This document shows, in pieces, positions 1 through 7,173 of a stretch of 23,372 nucleotides of DNA. The position numbers and the translations under genes were made by a program. Under the pieces are notes generated by a model, which searched no databases, had not been told where the DNA came from, and saw nothing but the letters and a program-made list of their open reading frames with translations. This DNA is from Caldisericota bacterium (GTDB lineage Bacteria; Caldisericota; Caldisericia; Cryosericales; Cryosericaceae): assembly GCA_026390285.1 (NCBI GenBank), contig JAPLGH010000104.1, positions 1 through 23,372 on the forward strand, written 5' to 3'. Position 1 is the stretch's first letter. Every line of letters begins with the position of its first letter.

Positions 1-533
1 ATGACCTTGCGGATGAACTTGTTGACGCGCTTGTCGATCTCCACGACGACGATCCGTTTGCACTTTCCGGTCAGGGCAAGCCCGACGCTCAAGATGTCGT
101 CGTCGCCGAGGATGAAGATGCTCTTGTTCTCAAGGTCGCCGCGCTCGTAGATGTAGGCGATACGGTCGAGGTTCTTCTCGAGCGGTACAACGCCCTGGTC
201 GAACTCAGCCGTGACCTCCGGACGTCCCTTCGCAAGTGCCTCATACTCCGACATGATCTCCTTGAGCCACCCGCGCGGCTTGACGCCCGTCGCGCTGCAG
301 GTCGGGCACATCATGGACTCTTCCTTCTCGACGCCGCCTGCGCGAGCGTACTCCTTGCCGTCCTTCGTAACGGCAATGAGATCGCCCTTCGCTTCGACGT
401 ACCCCTTCATCTTGAGCGTCTTGAGTGCATCAATGAAGCCGGGGATGGCCCCATCTTGCTTGCCCACGAGCTGCCAGAAGCTGAGAGGCTGTTTCATCAG
501 CGCTCGCAGCAGCTTCGCCTGTGTCCTGTCCAT
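1..533 (-). CDS. bpsA: N4-bis(aminopropyl)spermidine synthase (branched-chain polyamine synthase), N-terminal part, cut by window edge
   Basis: The 177 visible residues match the BpsA (former DUF43) family, which transfers aminopropyl groups to spermidine to make branched polyamines. An N-terminal winged-helix-like part (about residues 1-65) is followed by a CPTC motif near residue 76 and then the start of the Rossmann-type methyltransferase-like fold, with the family hallmark ILGDDDILS (about 141-149) and a VVVEID strand. The ATG at 533 has a GGAGG ribosome site 6-7 bases upstream and a good promoter just before it. The 3' half lies outside the window. The family is known mainly from hyperthermophilic archaea and thermophilic bacteria such as Thermus. 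The family call is firm; activity is not proven because the active-site half is only partly visible. Confidence 0.85.
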   Translation of the reverse strand, partial: MDRTQAKLLRALMKQPLSFWQLVGKQDGAIPGFIDALKTLKMKGYVEAKGDLIAVTKDGKEYARAGGVEKEESMMCPTCSATGVKPRGWLKEIMSEYEALAKGRPEVTAEFDQGVVPLEKNLDRIAYIYERGDLENKSIFILGDDDILSVGLALTGKCKRIVVVEIDKRVNKFIRKV

Positions 534-561
534 GTGTACCTCCAGAAGTCGAAATCATTCA

Positions 562-590
562 ATTATAGGTGACCGTGGTGCACAATGCAA
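562..590 (-). promoter_or_regulatory. Sigma-70-type promoter of bpsA
   Basis: On the minus strand a perfect TATAAT (562-567) lies 17 bases downstream of TTGCAT (585-590). The predicted transcript starts near 555, giving a leader of about 20 nt that holds the GGAGG site of bpsA. It sits between the terminator of the upstream PEGA gene and the bpsA start, so bpsA is likely transcribed separately. Confidence 0.7.
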
Positions 591-603
591 CAAAATCGCC
601 GTT

Positions 604-625
604 CCGCCCGACACGCGTCGGACGG
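604..625 (-). terminator. Likely terminator of the pseudokinase/PEGA gene
   Basis: A 9-bp stem with a 4-base loop (arms 604-612 and 617-625, one G-T wobble on the minus-strand RNA) lies about 30 bases after the stop at 654. It is followed on the minus strand by a short spacer and a TTTT run near 594. It fits an intrinsic terminator, although the T-tract is short and displaced by about 8 bases. Confidence 0.55.
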
Positions 626-653
626 CAGGACATCTGCCTCTGAGCAGGGATGG

Positions 654-1895
654 TCAGGGTGCCGCGAAGAACGACCCCAGGATAGTCTGGAAGCCGCGCG
701 TGGCAGCGTTCAACAACCCCACCTCCGCCGTACACTGCAGCTCGTAGACATTGCCACCGGACTGCAGGAGGCAGTATTCTGTCTGGCTCCCCGCACGCAG
801 GGTGACAAGATGCTGGTAGATGATGCCACCTACGGTTCTGGATCCAGTTCCAGTGACCGTCAGGCCCGGCAGCTTTTCCAGTTCCGCCGTCAGATCCGCC
901 AGGTACGTCTGGACAGTGCCGCCATTCAGCGGAACCACCCGGACCCGGACAGACGGACCAGCCGGCGAACGCGCTTCGGCTGATGCGAGGAGTTGGGTCG
1001 AACCCTGGCTCTGGACGATCTGCCATGTGCTGGGATACTTGAAGCCGAATCCGCCCACACTGTTCGCGTAACTCAGGTCGACGGGAATCGCCACCAACGG
1101 CGCCGCGATGACCGTCTGGATCCCTTTCACGACCTCCACTCCAGAACGCGCATACGTCTCGTATCCGTGCAATGCAACCTGGACCGTATGGTGCCCGAGT
1201 GCAACGGAGAGGGTCAGGGGAGTCTTGCCGGTCATGGCTTTCCCATCAATACTGACAGTGGCCCCTGCAGGCGCCGACGTGATACGCAGCGAGCCGGAGG
1301 GGACTGCGGCGATCGTGGTCAACGAGACGAAAAGGGACGTCTGGTTCCCTTTGGCGACACTGACGGTCCGTGTCGCCACGGCGTACCCTGTGAGCCTCAG
1401 CGAGATCGTATGGCTGCCCGACGCAACGACGATTGTCGAAGGCGTGAGCTTGCCAGTTTCTTTGCCGTCGAGAATAATGGCAGCCGAGCCTGGCGTGGAT
1501 GTTACATGCAAGGTCGTCTCGACCTGTGCGGGGGGCGTCACGGGCGGCTCGCTGGGTTGGACCGGCGGGTTCGACGGCTCTACCGGAGGCTTCGACGCAT
1601 CTGGTTCCTTCGTAAGAACGGACTGGAGCGTCGACGTGACTCCCGCTTTCACGGTCACGTCCTGTTGGGCATCCGCATAGCCGGTCAGGCCCAGAAGGAC
1701 GGTATGGCTGCCAGCCGAAACGCCCGTCAGCGTGGCCGGGGTGGTCATCTTGCTGTCGGCGCCGTCGAGAACGATGGATGCTCCCGAGGGCATCGATGTC
1801 ACGCTCAGCGCACCCGTCGTGACAGTCTGGCCAGACGGAGGGTTGACAGCCGTCCCGCCGGGACCTTTGAACGGTTTGGCAATCACGATGTACAA
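654..1895 (-). CDS. PEGA-repeat / PsbP-like extracytoplasmic part of a split pseudokinase gene (out of frame with its N-terminal half)
   Basis: About 413 codons are open here, but the only start at the left end is a TTG inside the duplicated 19-bp unit, with no ribosome site. The natural start is the kinase gene upstream. After about 25 linker residues there are three PEGA repeats of about 65-70 residues each, recognisable by the pattern S-P-x-G-A-x-(I/V)-x-(L/I)-D-G followed by G-x-H-T-(V/I)-x-(L/V) and (T/H)-G-Y. A Pro-rich linker separates repeats one and two. The last about 140 residues resemble the PsbP-like/DUF1795 fold, with GFGFKYPSTW near its start. PEGA domains are extracytoplasmic beta modules often attached to bacterial Ser/Thr kinases. 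Deleting one copy of the 19-bp repeat fuses this frame to the kinase frame in a membrane helix, giving a 799-residue protein. As the sequence stands, this half is probably not translated. Confidence 0.8.
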   Translation of the reverse strand: MYIVIAKPFKGPGGTAVNPPSGQTVTTGALSVTSMPSGASIVLDGADSKMTTPATLTGVSAGSHTVLLGLTGYADAQQDVTVKAGVTSTLQSVLTKEPDASKPPVEPSNPPVQPSEPPVTPPAQVETTLHVTSTPGSAAIILDGKETGKLTPSTIVVASGSHTISLRLTGYAVATRTVSVAKGNQTSLFVSLTTIAAVPSGSLRITSAPAGATVSIDGKAMTGKTPLTLSVALGHHTVQVALHGYETYARSGVEVVKGIQTVIAAPLVAIPVDLSYANSVGGFGFKYPSTWQIVQSQGSTQLLASAEARSPAGPSVRVRVVPLNGGTVQTYLADLTAELEKLPGLTVTGTGSRTVGGIIYQHLVTLRAGSQTEYCLLQSGGNVYELQCTAEVGLLNAATRGFQTILGSFFAAP

Positions 1896-3072
1896 CAGGA
1901 CTCACGATGTACAACAGGACGGCCGCTGCCAGCAGTCCAACTGCGACCGGTACTGCCCAGTGCCGCCGGCGCGCCTGCAGAGGGACAGCCCGCAAGTCGG
2001 CCGGCTCCCCCGACGCCGGGGCGGTTATCTCCCAGGACGAGCCCTCTGTGGGCGGACGGACCTCTGCGCTCTTGACACCTTCTGCCGGCGTCATTGCTTC
2101 AATCGTCGGAGGACGCTCGCCTGTCTTCTCCTGGACATACAGCTCGCCCATGCCGACCATGGGTACCGCAAGCCGTGCTGGCCCAGTCATCTCCACGGAG
2201 TCAAGCACTGGACCATGCTCCCGTCCAGGGCCCACAGGCTCCATCGATGGCCGCTGCGGAGCCGGGAACCCTGCCTTTGCCAGCGCCTCGAGAACGTCCC
2301 CGGGAGATGCGAACCGCTCGTCGGGGTCCCACTCCAGCAGGCCGGATATCACGGGATGCAGCTGTCTTGGGACCTTCTCCAGGAACCGCTCCATGTGTGC
2401 GGAGCCATCGAATGTCAGAAACGAGCGAACCTCTGACATGGAGGGAACGCTCTTTGTCAGCATCTCGTACAGCATCGCCCCCAGCGCATACAGGTCGGTC
2501 CGGATGTCGACGCCACGGCCATCAATCTGTTCGGGAGCCGCATACAATACGGCTGCCTGCCCACGGGCGGGGTCGAGAGCACCCGATGCAGGCGCGGTGC
2601 CGCAACCGGCGACCTGTGCATCTCCGGATGGAGTGACAATAATGCTTGCAGGGCTGAGCGCGCCGTGGAACGGGATGCCGCCGTACGCGACGGCACCCTC
2701 CAGTGCTGAGGCGACGCATGAACAGATCCACACAGCCTGGACCGTGGGCAATGCAGTATTGTTACGCTCCAACTCCGCCAGCGTGGCCCCCTCCTGACCA
2801 AACCGGGTCACCATGTAGCAGATGTCCTGTTCCTGGCCGTAGTCTTCGATAGGCTCAACATATGGGTGTCCAGAACGACAACCCAATTCCGCGGACCGGA
2901 GGAAGCGCCGGACGGAGCTGGCATCTCGTGTGATCGGTGGTTCGAGGAGAAGTACGGTCACCATCGCGGAAGTCGCGATTTCCCTGGCCAGACAGACTGT
3001 GGCCATGCCCGAAGTCCCAGTTTGCTCGTAGATTCTGTACCGCTGGTGGAGAACAAGTCCCTTGAGTTCCAC
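1246..3072 (-). CDS. Ser/Thr protein kinase-like (pseudokinase) N-terminal half with transmembrane segment; frameshifted C-terminus
   Basis: Residues 1 to about 270 have a bacterial Hanks-type kinase fold: a Gly-loop remnant GTSGMATV (19-26) and APEQ (179-182) followed by DIRTDLYALGAMLYEML, typical of the activation segment and helix F. The key catalytic residues are replaced: the beta-3 VAIK lysine is Leu (VTVLLL), HRDLKPxN reads HGALSPAS (136-143), and DFG reads GCG (156-158). This suggests a pseudokinase used for binding or scaffolding. A juxtamembrane Pro-rich linker is followed by one membrane helix (about 371-390). Right after it a 19-bp tandem duplication (1883-1920) shifts the frame, so about 200 residues of unrelated tail follow until 1246. 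The GTG at 3072 was chosen because GGAGAGG precedes it by about 6 bases and the promoter predicts a start near 3110; the GTG at 3108 would leave almost no leader. Confidence 0.8.
   Translation of the reverse strand: MELKGLVLHQRYRIYEQTGTSGMATVCLAREIATSAMVTVLLLEPPITRDASSVRRFLRSAELGCRSGHPYVEPIEDYGQEQDICYMVTRFGQEGATLAELERNNTALPTVQAVWICSCVASALEGAVAYGGIPFHGALSPASIIVTPSGDAQVAGCGTAPASGALDPARGQAAVLYAAPEQIDGRGVDIRTDLYALGAMLYEMLTKSVPSMSEVRSFLTFDGSAHMERFLEKVPRQLHPVISGLLEWDPDERFASPGDVLEALAKAGFPAPQRPSMEPVGPGREHGPVLDSVEMTGPARLAVPMVGMGELYVQEKTGERPPTIEAMTPAEGVKSAEVRPPTEGSSWEITAPASGEPADLRAVPLQARRRHWAVPVAVGLLAAAVLLYIVSPVVHRDCQTVQRSRRDGCQPSVWPDCHDGCAERDIDALGSIHRSRRRRQQDDHPGHADGRFGWQPYRPSGPDRLCGCPTGRDRESGSHVDAPVRSYEGTRCVEASGRAVEPAGPTQRAARDAPRTGRDDLACNIHARLGCHYSRRQRNWQAHAFDNRRCVGQPYDLAEAHRVRRGDTDRQCRQREPDVPFRLVDHDRRSPLRLAAYHVGACRGHCQY
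1883..1920. repeat. Perfect 19-bp tandem duplication that breaks the pseudokinase/PEGA frame
   Basis: The unit TCACGATGTACAACAGGAC occurs twice head to tail (1883-1901 and 1902-1920) with no mismatch. Nineteen is not a multiple of three, so the second copy shifts the frame. With a single copy, the minus-strand reading joins VLLYIV directly to IAKPFKG inside the membrane helix, and the total from 3072 to 654 becomes exactly 800 codons. Confidence 0.95.
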
Positions 3073-3116
3073 AGCACACCTCTCCGGCCGGTGGAGCAAC
3101 GATACCACCCCGTGTA

Positions 3117-3144
3117 TCTATAGCGCCATGGCGCGCTTTGTCAA
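3117..3144 (-). promoter_or_regulatory. Sigma-70-type promoter of the pseudokinase gene with a palindromic spacer
   Basis: The minus strand reads TTGACA (3139-3144), a 16-base spacer and TATAGA (3117-3122). The spacer contains the perfect 12-bp palindrome GCGCCATGGCGC (3123-3134), directly against the -10. A protein dimer bound there would block the promoter, so it may be an operator. The predicted start near 3110 leaves a leader of about 38 nt before the GTG at 3072. Confidence 0.75.
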
Positions 3145-3145
3145 C

Positions 3146-3173
3146 CGTTCCAGGGGTCAATACCCCCGGAACG
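3146..3173 (-). terminator. Hairpin after the ABC exporter operon (terminator-like, no T-tract)
   Basis: A 12-bp inverted repeat with one mismatch and a 4-base loop (arms 3146-3157 and 3162-3173) starts 7 bases after the TGA of the exporter gene. It lacks a clear T-run on either strand and runs directly into the -35 of the next promoter. It may end transcription or protect the mRNA 3' end. Confidence 0.5.
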
Positions 3174-3179
3174 AGATTC

Positions 3180-5312
3180 TCACGTCTTCTCTTCGCTCAG
3201 AGACTGAAGCTCGTAGAGGCTCTGGTAGATGCCGCCCTTTGCGAGCAATTCCTCGTGTGTTCCGGATTCACCAATGCGCCCCTTCTGCACGACGAGAATG
3301 CGGTCGACCGTACGGATGGTCGACAGGCGGTGCGCTACGATGATGCTTGTGCGACCCTTGAGGATCTTGCGAATGGCTGCCTGGATCACGGCCTCGGACT
3401 CCGTGTCGATGTTGGACGTGGCCTCGTCGAGGATGAGGACCTTGGGGTCGAAGTACAGGGCCCGGGAAAACGGGATGAGCTGGCGCTGGCCGGATGACAG
3501 GTTGTTGCCCCGCTCATACAGACGGTAGTGCAGACCCCCCTCGAGGCCCTTCACGAATCCCATGCCCAGGTAGTCGACGATCTCGGCCGCACGCTGCTCA
3601 TCCGGATGCTCTTCGAACAGGGCGATGTTGTCCAGAACGCTGCCGCTGAAGATGAAGACGTCCTGCATGACGAAGGCAACGCTGTGCCTCAGGAATTCGA
3701 CTGGCAGTGTCGCCACGTCCATGCCTCCGAGCAGGACACGTCCACTGTCGAGGTCATAGAACCTCGGCACCAGGCCGGTAATAGACGTCTTCCCTGCGCC
3801 AGTCGAGCCGACGAGCGCAACAGATCCGCCCTGTTCGACCTTGAAAGAGATGCCCTTGAGAATCTCCTCGCCCTTGTTGTAACTCAAATAGACGTCCTCG
3901 AACTCGATGTCGTATGAAGAGGGGAGCCGGCCGTCGAACGTGTCGGGCGTATAGACTTCCTCCGGCTCATCCATGACACGGAAGATCTTTTCGGCGGAGG
4001 CCATGGCCGACTGGATGGTATCGAATTGCTCGGCAAGCTCCTGCACGGGGCGGAAGAAGATCGCCGCGTAGAAGGTGAACGTAATGAGCGTTCCAAAAGA
4101 CAGGGTCCCACCAAGAATGCGGTCTCCCCCAAAGTACAGGAGAAGAGCAATGGCAAACGTCGAGAGTGCGGCCACCAGCGGCCGGAAAATGCCGTTAAGA
4201 TGCACGAGGCGCAGACGGATACGCGTGAAATCGCGGTTGATGACGTCAAACTCCTCCTTCTCTTTCTCCTCGATGGCAAACAGCTGAACGATGCGTACAC
4301 CTTGCAGGCGCTCGGCGATGAACGCGTTGATACGGGCCAGGCGCGTCCGCGCCATACGGTGGGTATCGCGCATGGGGATACGCAGCGTGGCGGTGATGAC
4401 GATCACGGCCGCAAGCACGCCCACCAGGATCCACGTCAGGAATACATTCAATGTGAACATCGTGACCAGGACACCCACCAGGAGCAGTGAATCCTTGGCC
4501 AGGTTGACCAGCGAGTTGACATACATGTCGGCCAGGGCAGCGATGTCATTAGTGACCCGTGTCGTGAGACGACCGGACGGGGCCTTGTCGAAATAGCTGA
4601 ATGGGAGACGCTCGATGTGCCGGAAGAGCTGCACGCGGATGTCGTACACGACGCGCTGCCCCACAACCTCCAGCAGGAGCCTGTTGCAATAGGCAACGAC
4701 CAGCATGATCGCGATGACCACGAAGAAGATGAGGGACAGGCGCCTGACCCCGGCCCTGTCCGGCGAGCGGAGCCGTTCAATCTCGGCGGCAGGCAGGCGC
4801 TGGAGGTCATCCACGTTCATCAGGAACGACCCTTCCGCAAAAGCGGGCACCGGTGCCTTAAAGAGAACGGGCGCTGCCCCGCCTGCGTACACAGCCAGCG
4901 CGTCGGCTCCAAGCTGTACGGCCTTGTCCGGCGTGATGACGTAGAACGAGACCCGGGTTCCGGACAGAGAGCGGCCCAGGACGCTGCCGGCGTGAGCAAA
5001 CTCGGTCTTGTCATAGTAGGAGTGGCCATCCAGTGCGAACCGCGCGCCCGGGGGTACCAGGCTGTCTACCAGTTTGGCGTCCTCAGCGATGTCCAGCTGG
5101 ACAAATCTCGAAGACGTCGGATCGATGTACCGGTCGATCGCGCTGCGGACGATCAGAGGTTTCAAGATATCCCCAGCGTTCAGCACACAGACCAGCACGA
5201 ATGCTATGAGCAGGAGCCAGGCCTGCGGCCTCGCGAAGTGCAGCATGCGACGCATCAGTGTTACGTCGAACGAACGCTCTTTGACTTCTTCCTGCGTGAT
5301 CAGTTCGCTCAT
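3180..5312 (-). CDS. ABC exporter subunit with consensus ATPase site (BmrD/TM288-like), with a large extracytoplasmic insertion
   Basis: This is a 710-residue type I (half-size) exporter with fused permease and ATPase. The nucleotide-binding domain has Walker A GSTGAGKT (502-509), Q-loop Q550, signature LSSGQ (605-609), Walker B VLILDE with catalytic E630, and switch H661. The membrane domain has six helices. Between helix 1 (about 30-50) and helix 2 (about 190-210) there is an unusual insertion of about 130 residues predicted to lie outside the membrane; B. subtilis BmrD (YheH) also carries an enlarged loop here. The ATG at 5312 overlaps the stop of the upstream partner (ATGA), so the two are translationally coupled. 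Together they should form a drug- or lipid-type export heterodimer in which this subunit supplies the catalytic Glu. The substrate cannot be told from sequence. Confidence 0.93.
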   Translation of the reverse strand: MSELITQEEVKERSFDVTLMRRMLHFARPQAWLLLIAFVLVCVLNAGDILKPLIVRSAIDRYIDPTSSRFVQLDIAEDAKLVDSLVPPGARFALDGHSYYDKTEFAHAGSVLGRSLSGTRVSFYVITPDKAVQLGADALAVYAGGAAPVLFKAPVPAFAEGSFLMNVDDLQRLPAAEIERLRSPDRAGVRRLSLIFFVVIAIMLVVAYCNRLLLEVVGQRVVYDIRVQLFRHIERLPFSYFDKAPSGRLTTRVTNDIAALADMYVNSLVNLAKDSLLLVGVLVTMFTLNVFLTWILVGVLAAVIVITATLRIPMRDTHRMARTRLARINAFIAERLQGVRIVQLFAIEEKEKEEFDVINRDFTRIRLRLVHLNGIFRPLVAALSTFAIALLLYFGGDRILGGTLSFGTLITFTFYAAIFFRPVQELAEQFDTIQSAMASAEKIFRVMDEPEEVYTPDTFDGRLPSSYDIEFEDVYLSYNKGEEILKGISFKVEQGGSVALVGSTGAGKTSITGLVPRFYDLDSGRVLLGGMDVATLPVEFLRHSVAFVMQDVFIFSGSVLDNIALFEEHPDEQRAAEIVDYLGMGFVKGLEGGLHYRLYERGNNLSSGQRQLIPFSRALYFDPKVLILDEATSNIDTESEAVIQAAIRKILKGRTSIIVAHRLSTIRTVDRILVVQKGRIGESGTHEELLAKGGIYQSLYELQSLSEEKT

Positions 5313-7072
5313 TCCTTCTCCACCTTGCGCTCGACCAGCTGTTTCCTGAAAATATGCCAGTACATCCCTTTCGCCCGCAGAAGATCGCTATGCGTCCCTT
5401 CTTCCTCGACGTGCCCACTGTCGAGCACCAGAATCTTGTCCATGTTCCGCAGTGCGGAGATGCGGTTGCTGATGACGATGGTCGTTGGCGTTGTCTCAAA
5501 GCTTGCAATGTTGTCGAGGATGTGTTTCTCGGTGTCGGCGTCCACAGCCGACAGAGCATCGTCCAGGACAAGGATGCGAGGTTTCTTGAGAATGGCGCGC
5601 GCGATCGTGACACGCTGCTTCTCGCCGCCGGACAGCGTGACGCCCCGCTCGCCGACCACGGTACCAAACTCGTCCTGAAATTCCATGATGTTCTTGTAGA
5701 CGCCGGAAAGCCTTGTCGCCTCGTGAACCTCTTCCGAGCCGACCGGCAGGCCGGCCACGTTGATGTTTTCCTCAAGCGAGTCCGAGAACAGGAACACGTC
5801 CTGGGTCACGACGCCGATCGCCCGCCGCAGGTCGTCGATCCGGTAGTCCCGGACGTCATTGCCGTCGACCAGGATCCGTCCCGACGTCGTGTCGTAGGCG
5901 CGTGTCAGCAGCGAGACAATCGTTGTCTTGCCTGAGCCGATGGGACCGATAATACCGACCCGCTGGCCGGGAGACACATAGAAGCTGACGTCGTCGAGAA
6001 TGCGCTTTCCTTCACGCTCGAACGTCACGTGGTCGAATGCAATATCCCCATGCATGTTGTCCAGCGTAAGCGCGTCGGGCCGCTCAAGGATGGTCGGCTG
6101 CGTGTCGAGGATCTCGTTGATCCGGGCAAGAGAAGCCTGGCCTCTCTGGAACAGGTTAATGGCCCAGCCCAGCGCAAGCATCGGCCAGGCAAGCATACCG
6201 ATGTACGTGTTGAAGGCAACCAGCCCTCCGATACTGAACTGTCCCCTCGTGACAAGAAGGCCGCCTGCCCACAGAAGAATCAGCGTAGCAATGGACCCGA
6301 GAAAGTCGATGAGGGGAAAGGTGAGCCCCCAGATTGTCACGAGTCTCACATTGCGGCGTTCGATCTCCATCGCCCGTTCCCCCAAGCCGCGAGCGGCAGC
6401 GTCCTCGCGGGTGAAGACCTTGATGACCCGGATGCCGGTCATGGCCTCCTGCACATAATCGCTCACGGCGGAGAACGCGTCCTGTACACGCTTGAACAGC
6501 CGGAACACTATGGGCCCCGAACGCGTTACGACGAGGGCGATGAGCACGAGAGGCACCAGCGTCATCAGTGTCAGCGAGCGGTTGAAGCGGAACATGGCGA
6601 AGAGCGTGAATGTCGTCATGATGATGAAGTCCGAAATCATGAGCAGGCCGTCGCCCAGCGCCTCCCGCACCGCCTCGAGGTCGTTGGTCACGAGCGCCAT
6701 CAGGTCTCCCGTCTTGTGCCTGTCGTGGAACTCGGCCGAAAGCGACATGAACTTCGCGAAGAGGTTCCGGCGCATCTGCTCTTCAACCCGCCTCGCCGAA
6801 CCCCACAGGAGATACCGCCACAGATACCGCCCAATGGTCATCGCCACGACCAGGAGCCCTATCTGGAGCATCGCAGCGCCCAGCTCACGAGGACCCGCCT
6901 TGAACAGCGCAAGTCCGTCGATGATGCGTGCCGTTATCCCCGGGATGACCGTCTGGATAACGTCGACGGTGCCAAGGATAAGGATACCGCCGACATACTG
7001 CGGCCAATACCGCGACAGTGCAGGCCCAAGGTGCCGAAGCATGTTTGTTCTTTTGGTTTCCGTACTACTCAT
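5309..7072 (-). CDS. ABC exporter subunit with degenerate ATPase site (BmrC/TM287-like)
   Basis: This is a 587-residue half-exporter with a six-helix permease domain (about 1-320) and an ATPase domain with Walker A GPIGSGKT (376-383), Q-loop Q424 and signature LSGGE (480-484). The Walker B ends ILVLDD, with Asp505 in place of the catalytic Glu, and the switch His is Asn536 (VISNR). These two changes define the non-hydrolysing half of asymmetric heterodimers such as BmrC and TM287. It is first in the operon and overlaps the next gene by four bases. The ATG at 7072 has no Shine-Dalgarno sequence, but it lies about where transcription from the upstream promoter should begin, which points to a leaderless mRNA. 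An alternative ATG ten codons downstream also lacks a ribosome site. Confidence 0.92.
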   Translation of the reverse strand: MSSTETKRTNMLRHLGPALSRYWPQYVGGILILGTVDVIQTVIPGITARIIDGLALFKAGPRELGAAMLQIGLLVVAMTIGRYLWRYLLWGSARRVEEQMRRNLFAKFMSLSAEFHDRHKTGDLMALVTNDLEAVREALGDGLLMISDFIIMTTFTLFAMFRFNRSLTLMTLVPLVLIALVVTRSGPIVFRLFKRVQDAFSAVSDYVQEAMTGIRVIKVFTREDAAARGLGERAMEIERRNVRLVTIWGLTFPLIDFLGSIATLILLWAGGLLVTRGQFSIGGLVAFNTYIGMLAWPMLALGWAINLFQRGQASLARINEILDTQPTILERPDALTLDNMHGDIAFDHVTFEREGKRILDDVSFYVSPGQRVGIIGPIGSGKTTIVSLLTRAYDTTSGRILVDGNDVRDYRIDDLRRAIGVVTQDVFLFSDSLEENINVAGLPVGSEEVHEATRLSGVYKNIMEFQDEFGTVVGERGVTLSGGEKQRVTIARAILKKPRILVLDDALSAVDADTEKHILDNIASFETTPTTIVISNRISALRNMDKILVLDSGHVEEEGTHSDLLRAKGMYWHIFRKQLVERKVEKE

Positions 7073-7080
7073 GATATGAC

Positions 7081-7109
7081 AGAGTATTCTGCAATCAGCC
7101 CGTTGTCAA
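7081..7109 (-). promoter_or_regulatory. Promoter of the ABC exporter operon, probably leaderless
   Basis: The minus strand shows TTGACA (7104-7109), a 17-base spacer and TACTCT (7081-7086). Only 8 bases separate the -10 from the ATG at 7072, so the start codon would be at or within two bases of the 5' end of the transcript. The -10 is weak (3 of 6) but keeps the three most conserved positions. Confidence 0.55.
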
Positions 7110-7173
7110 CTGCCGGGCCGCTTTCGAGTCCCATGCGGACACGCCACATTGGCCCTCTTGCGCCGAAGCTTTC

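Noticed and set aside
211..747. 178-codon plus-strand frame near the left edge
   Set aside because: It is antisense to bpsA and its promoter, has no ribosome site and no protein-like motif.
993..2075. 360-codon plus-strand frame opposite the PEGA gene
   Set aside because: It is an Arg-rich antisense shadow typical of GC-rich DNA; the PEGA repeats on the minus strand explain the region.
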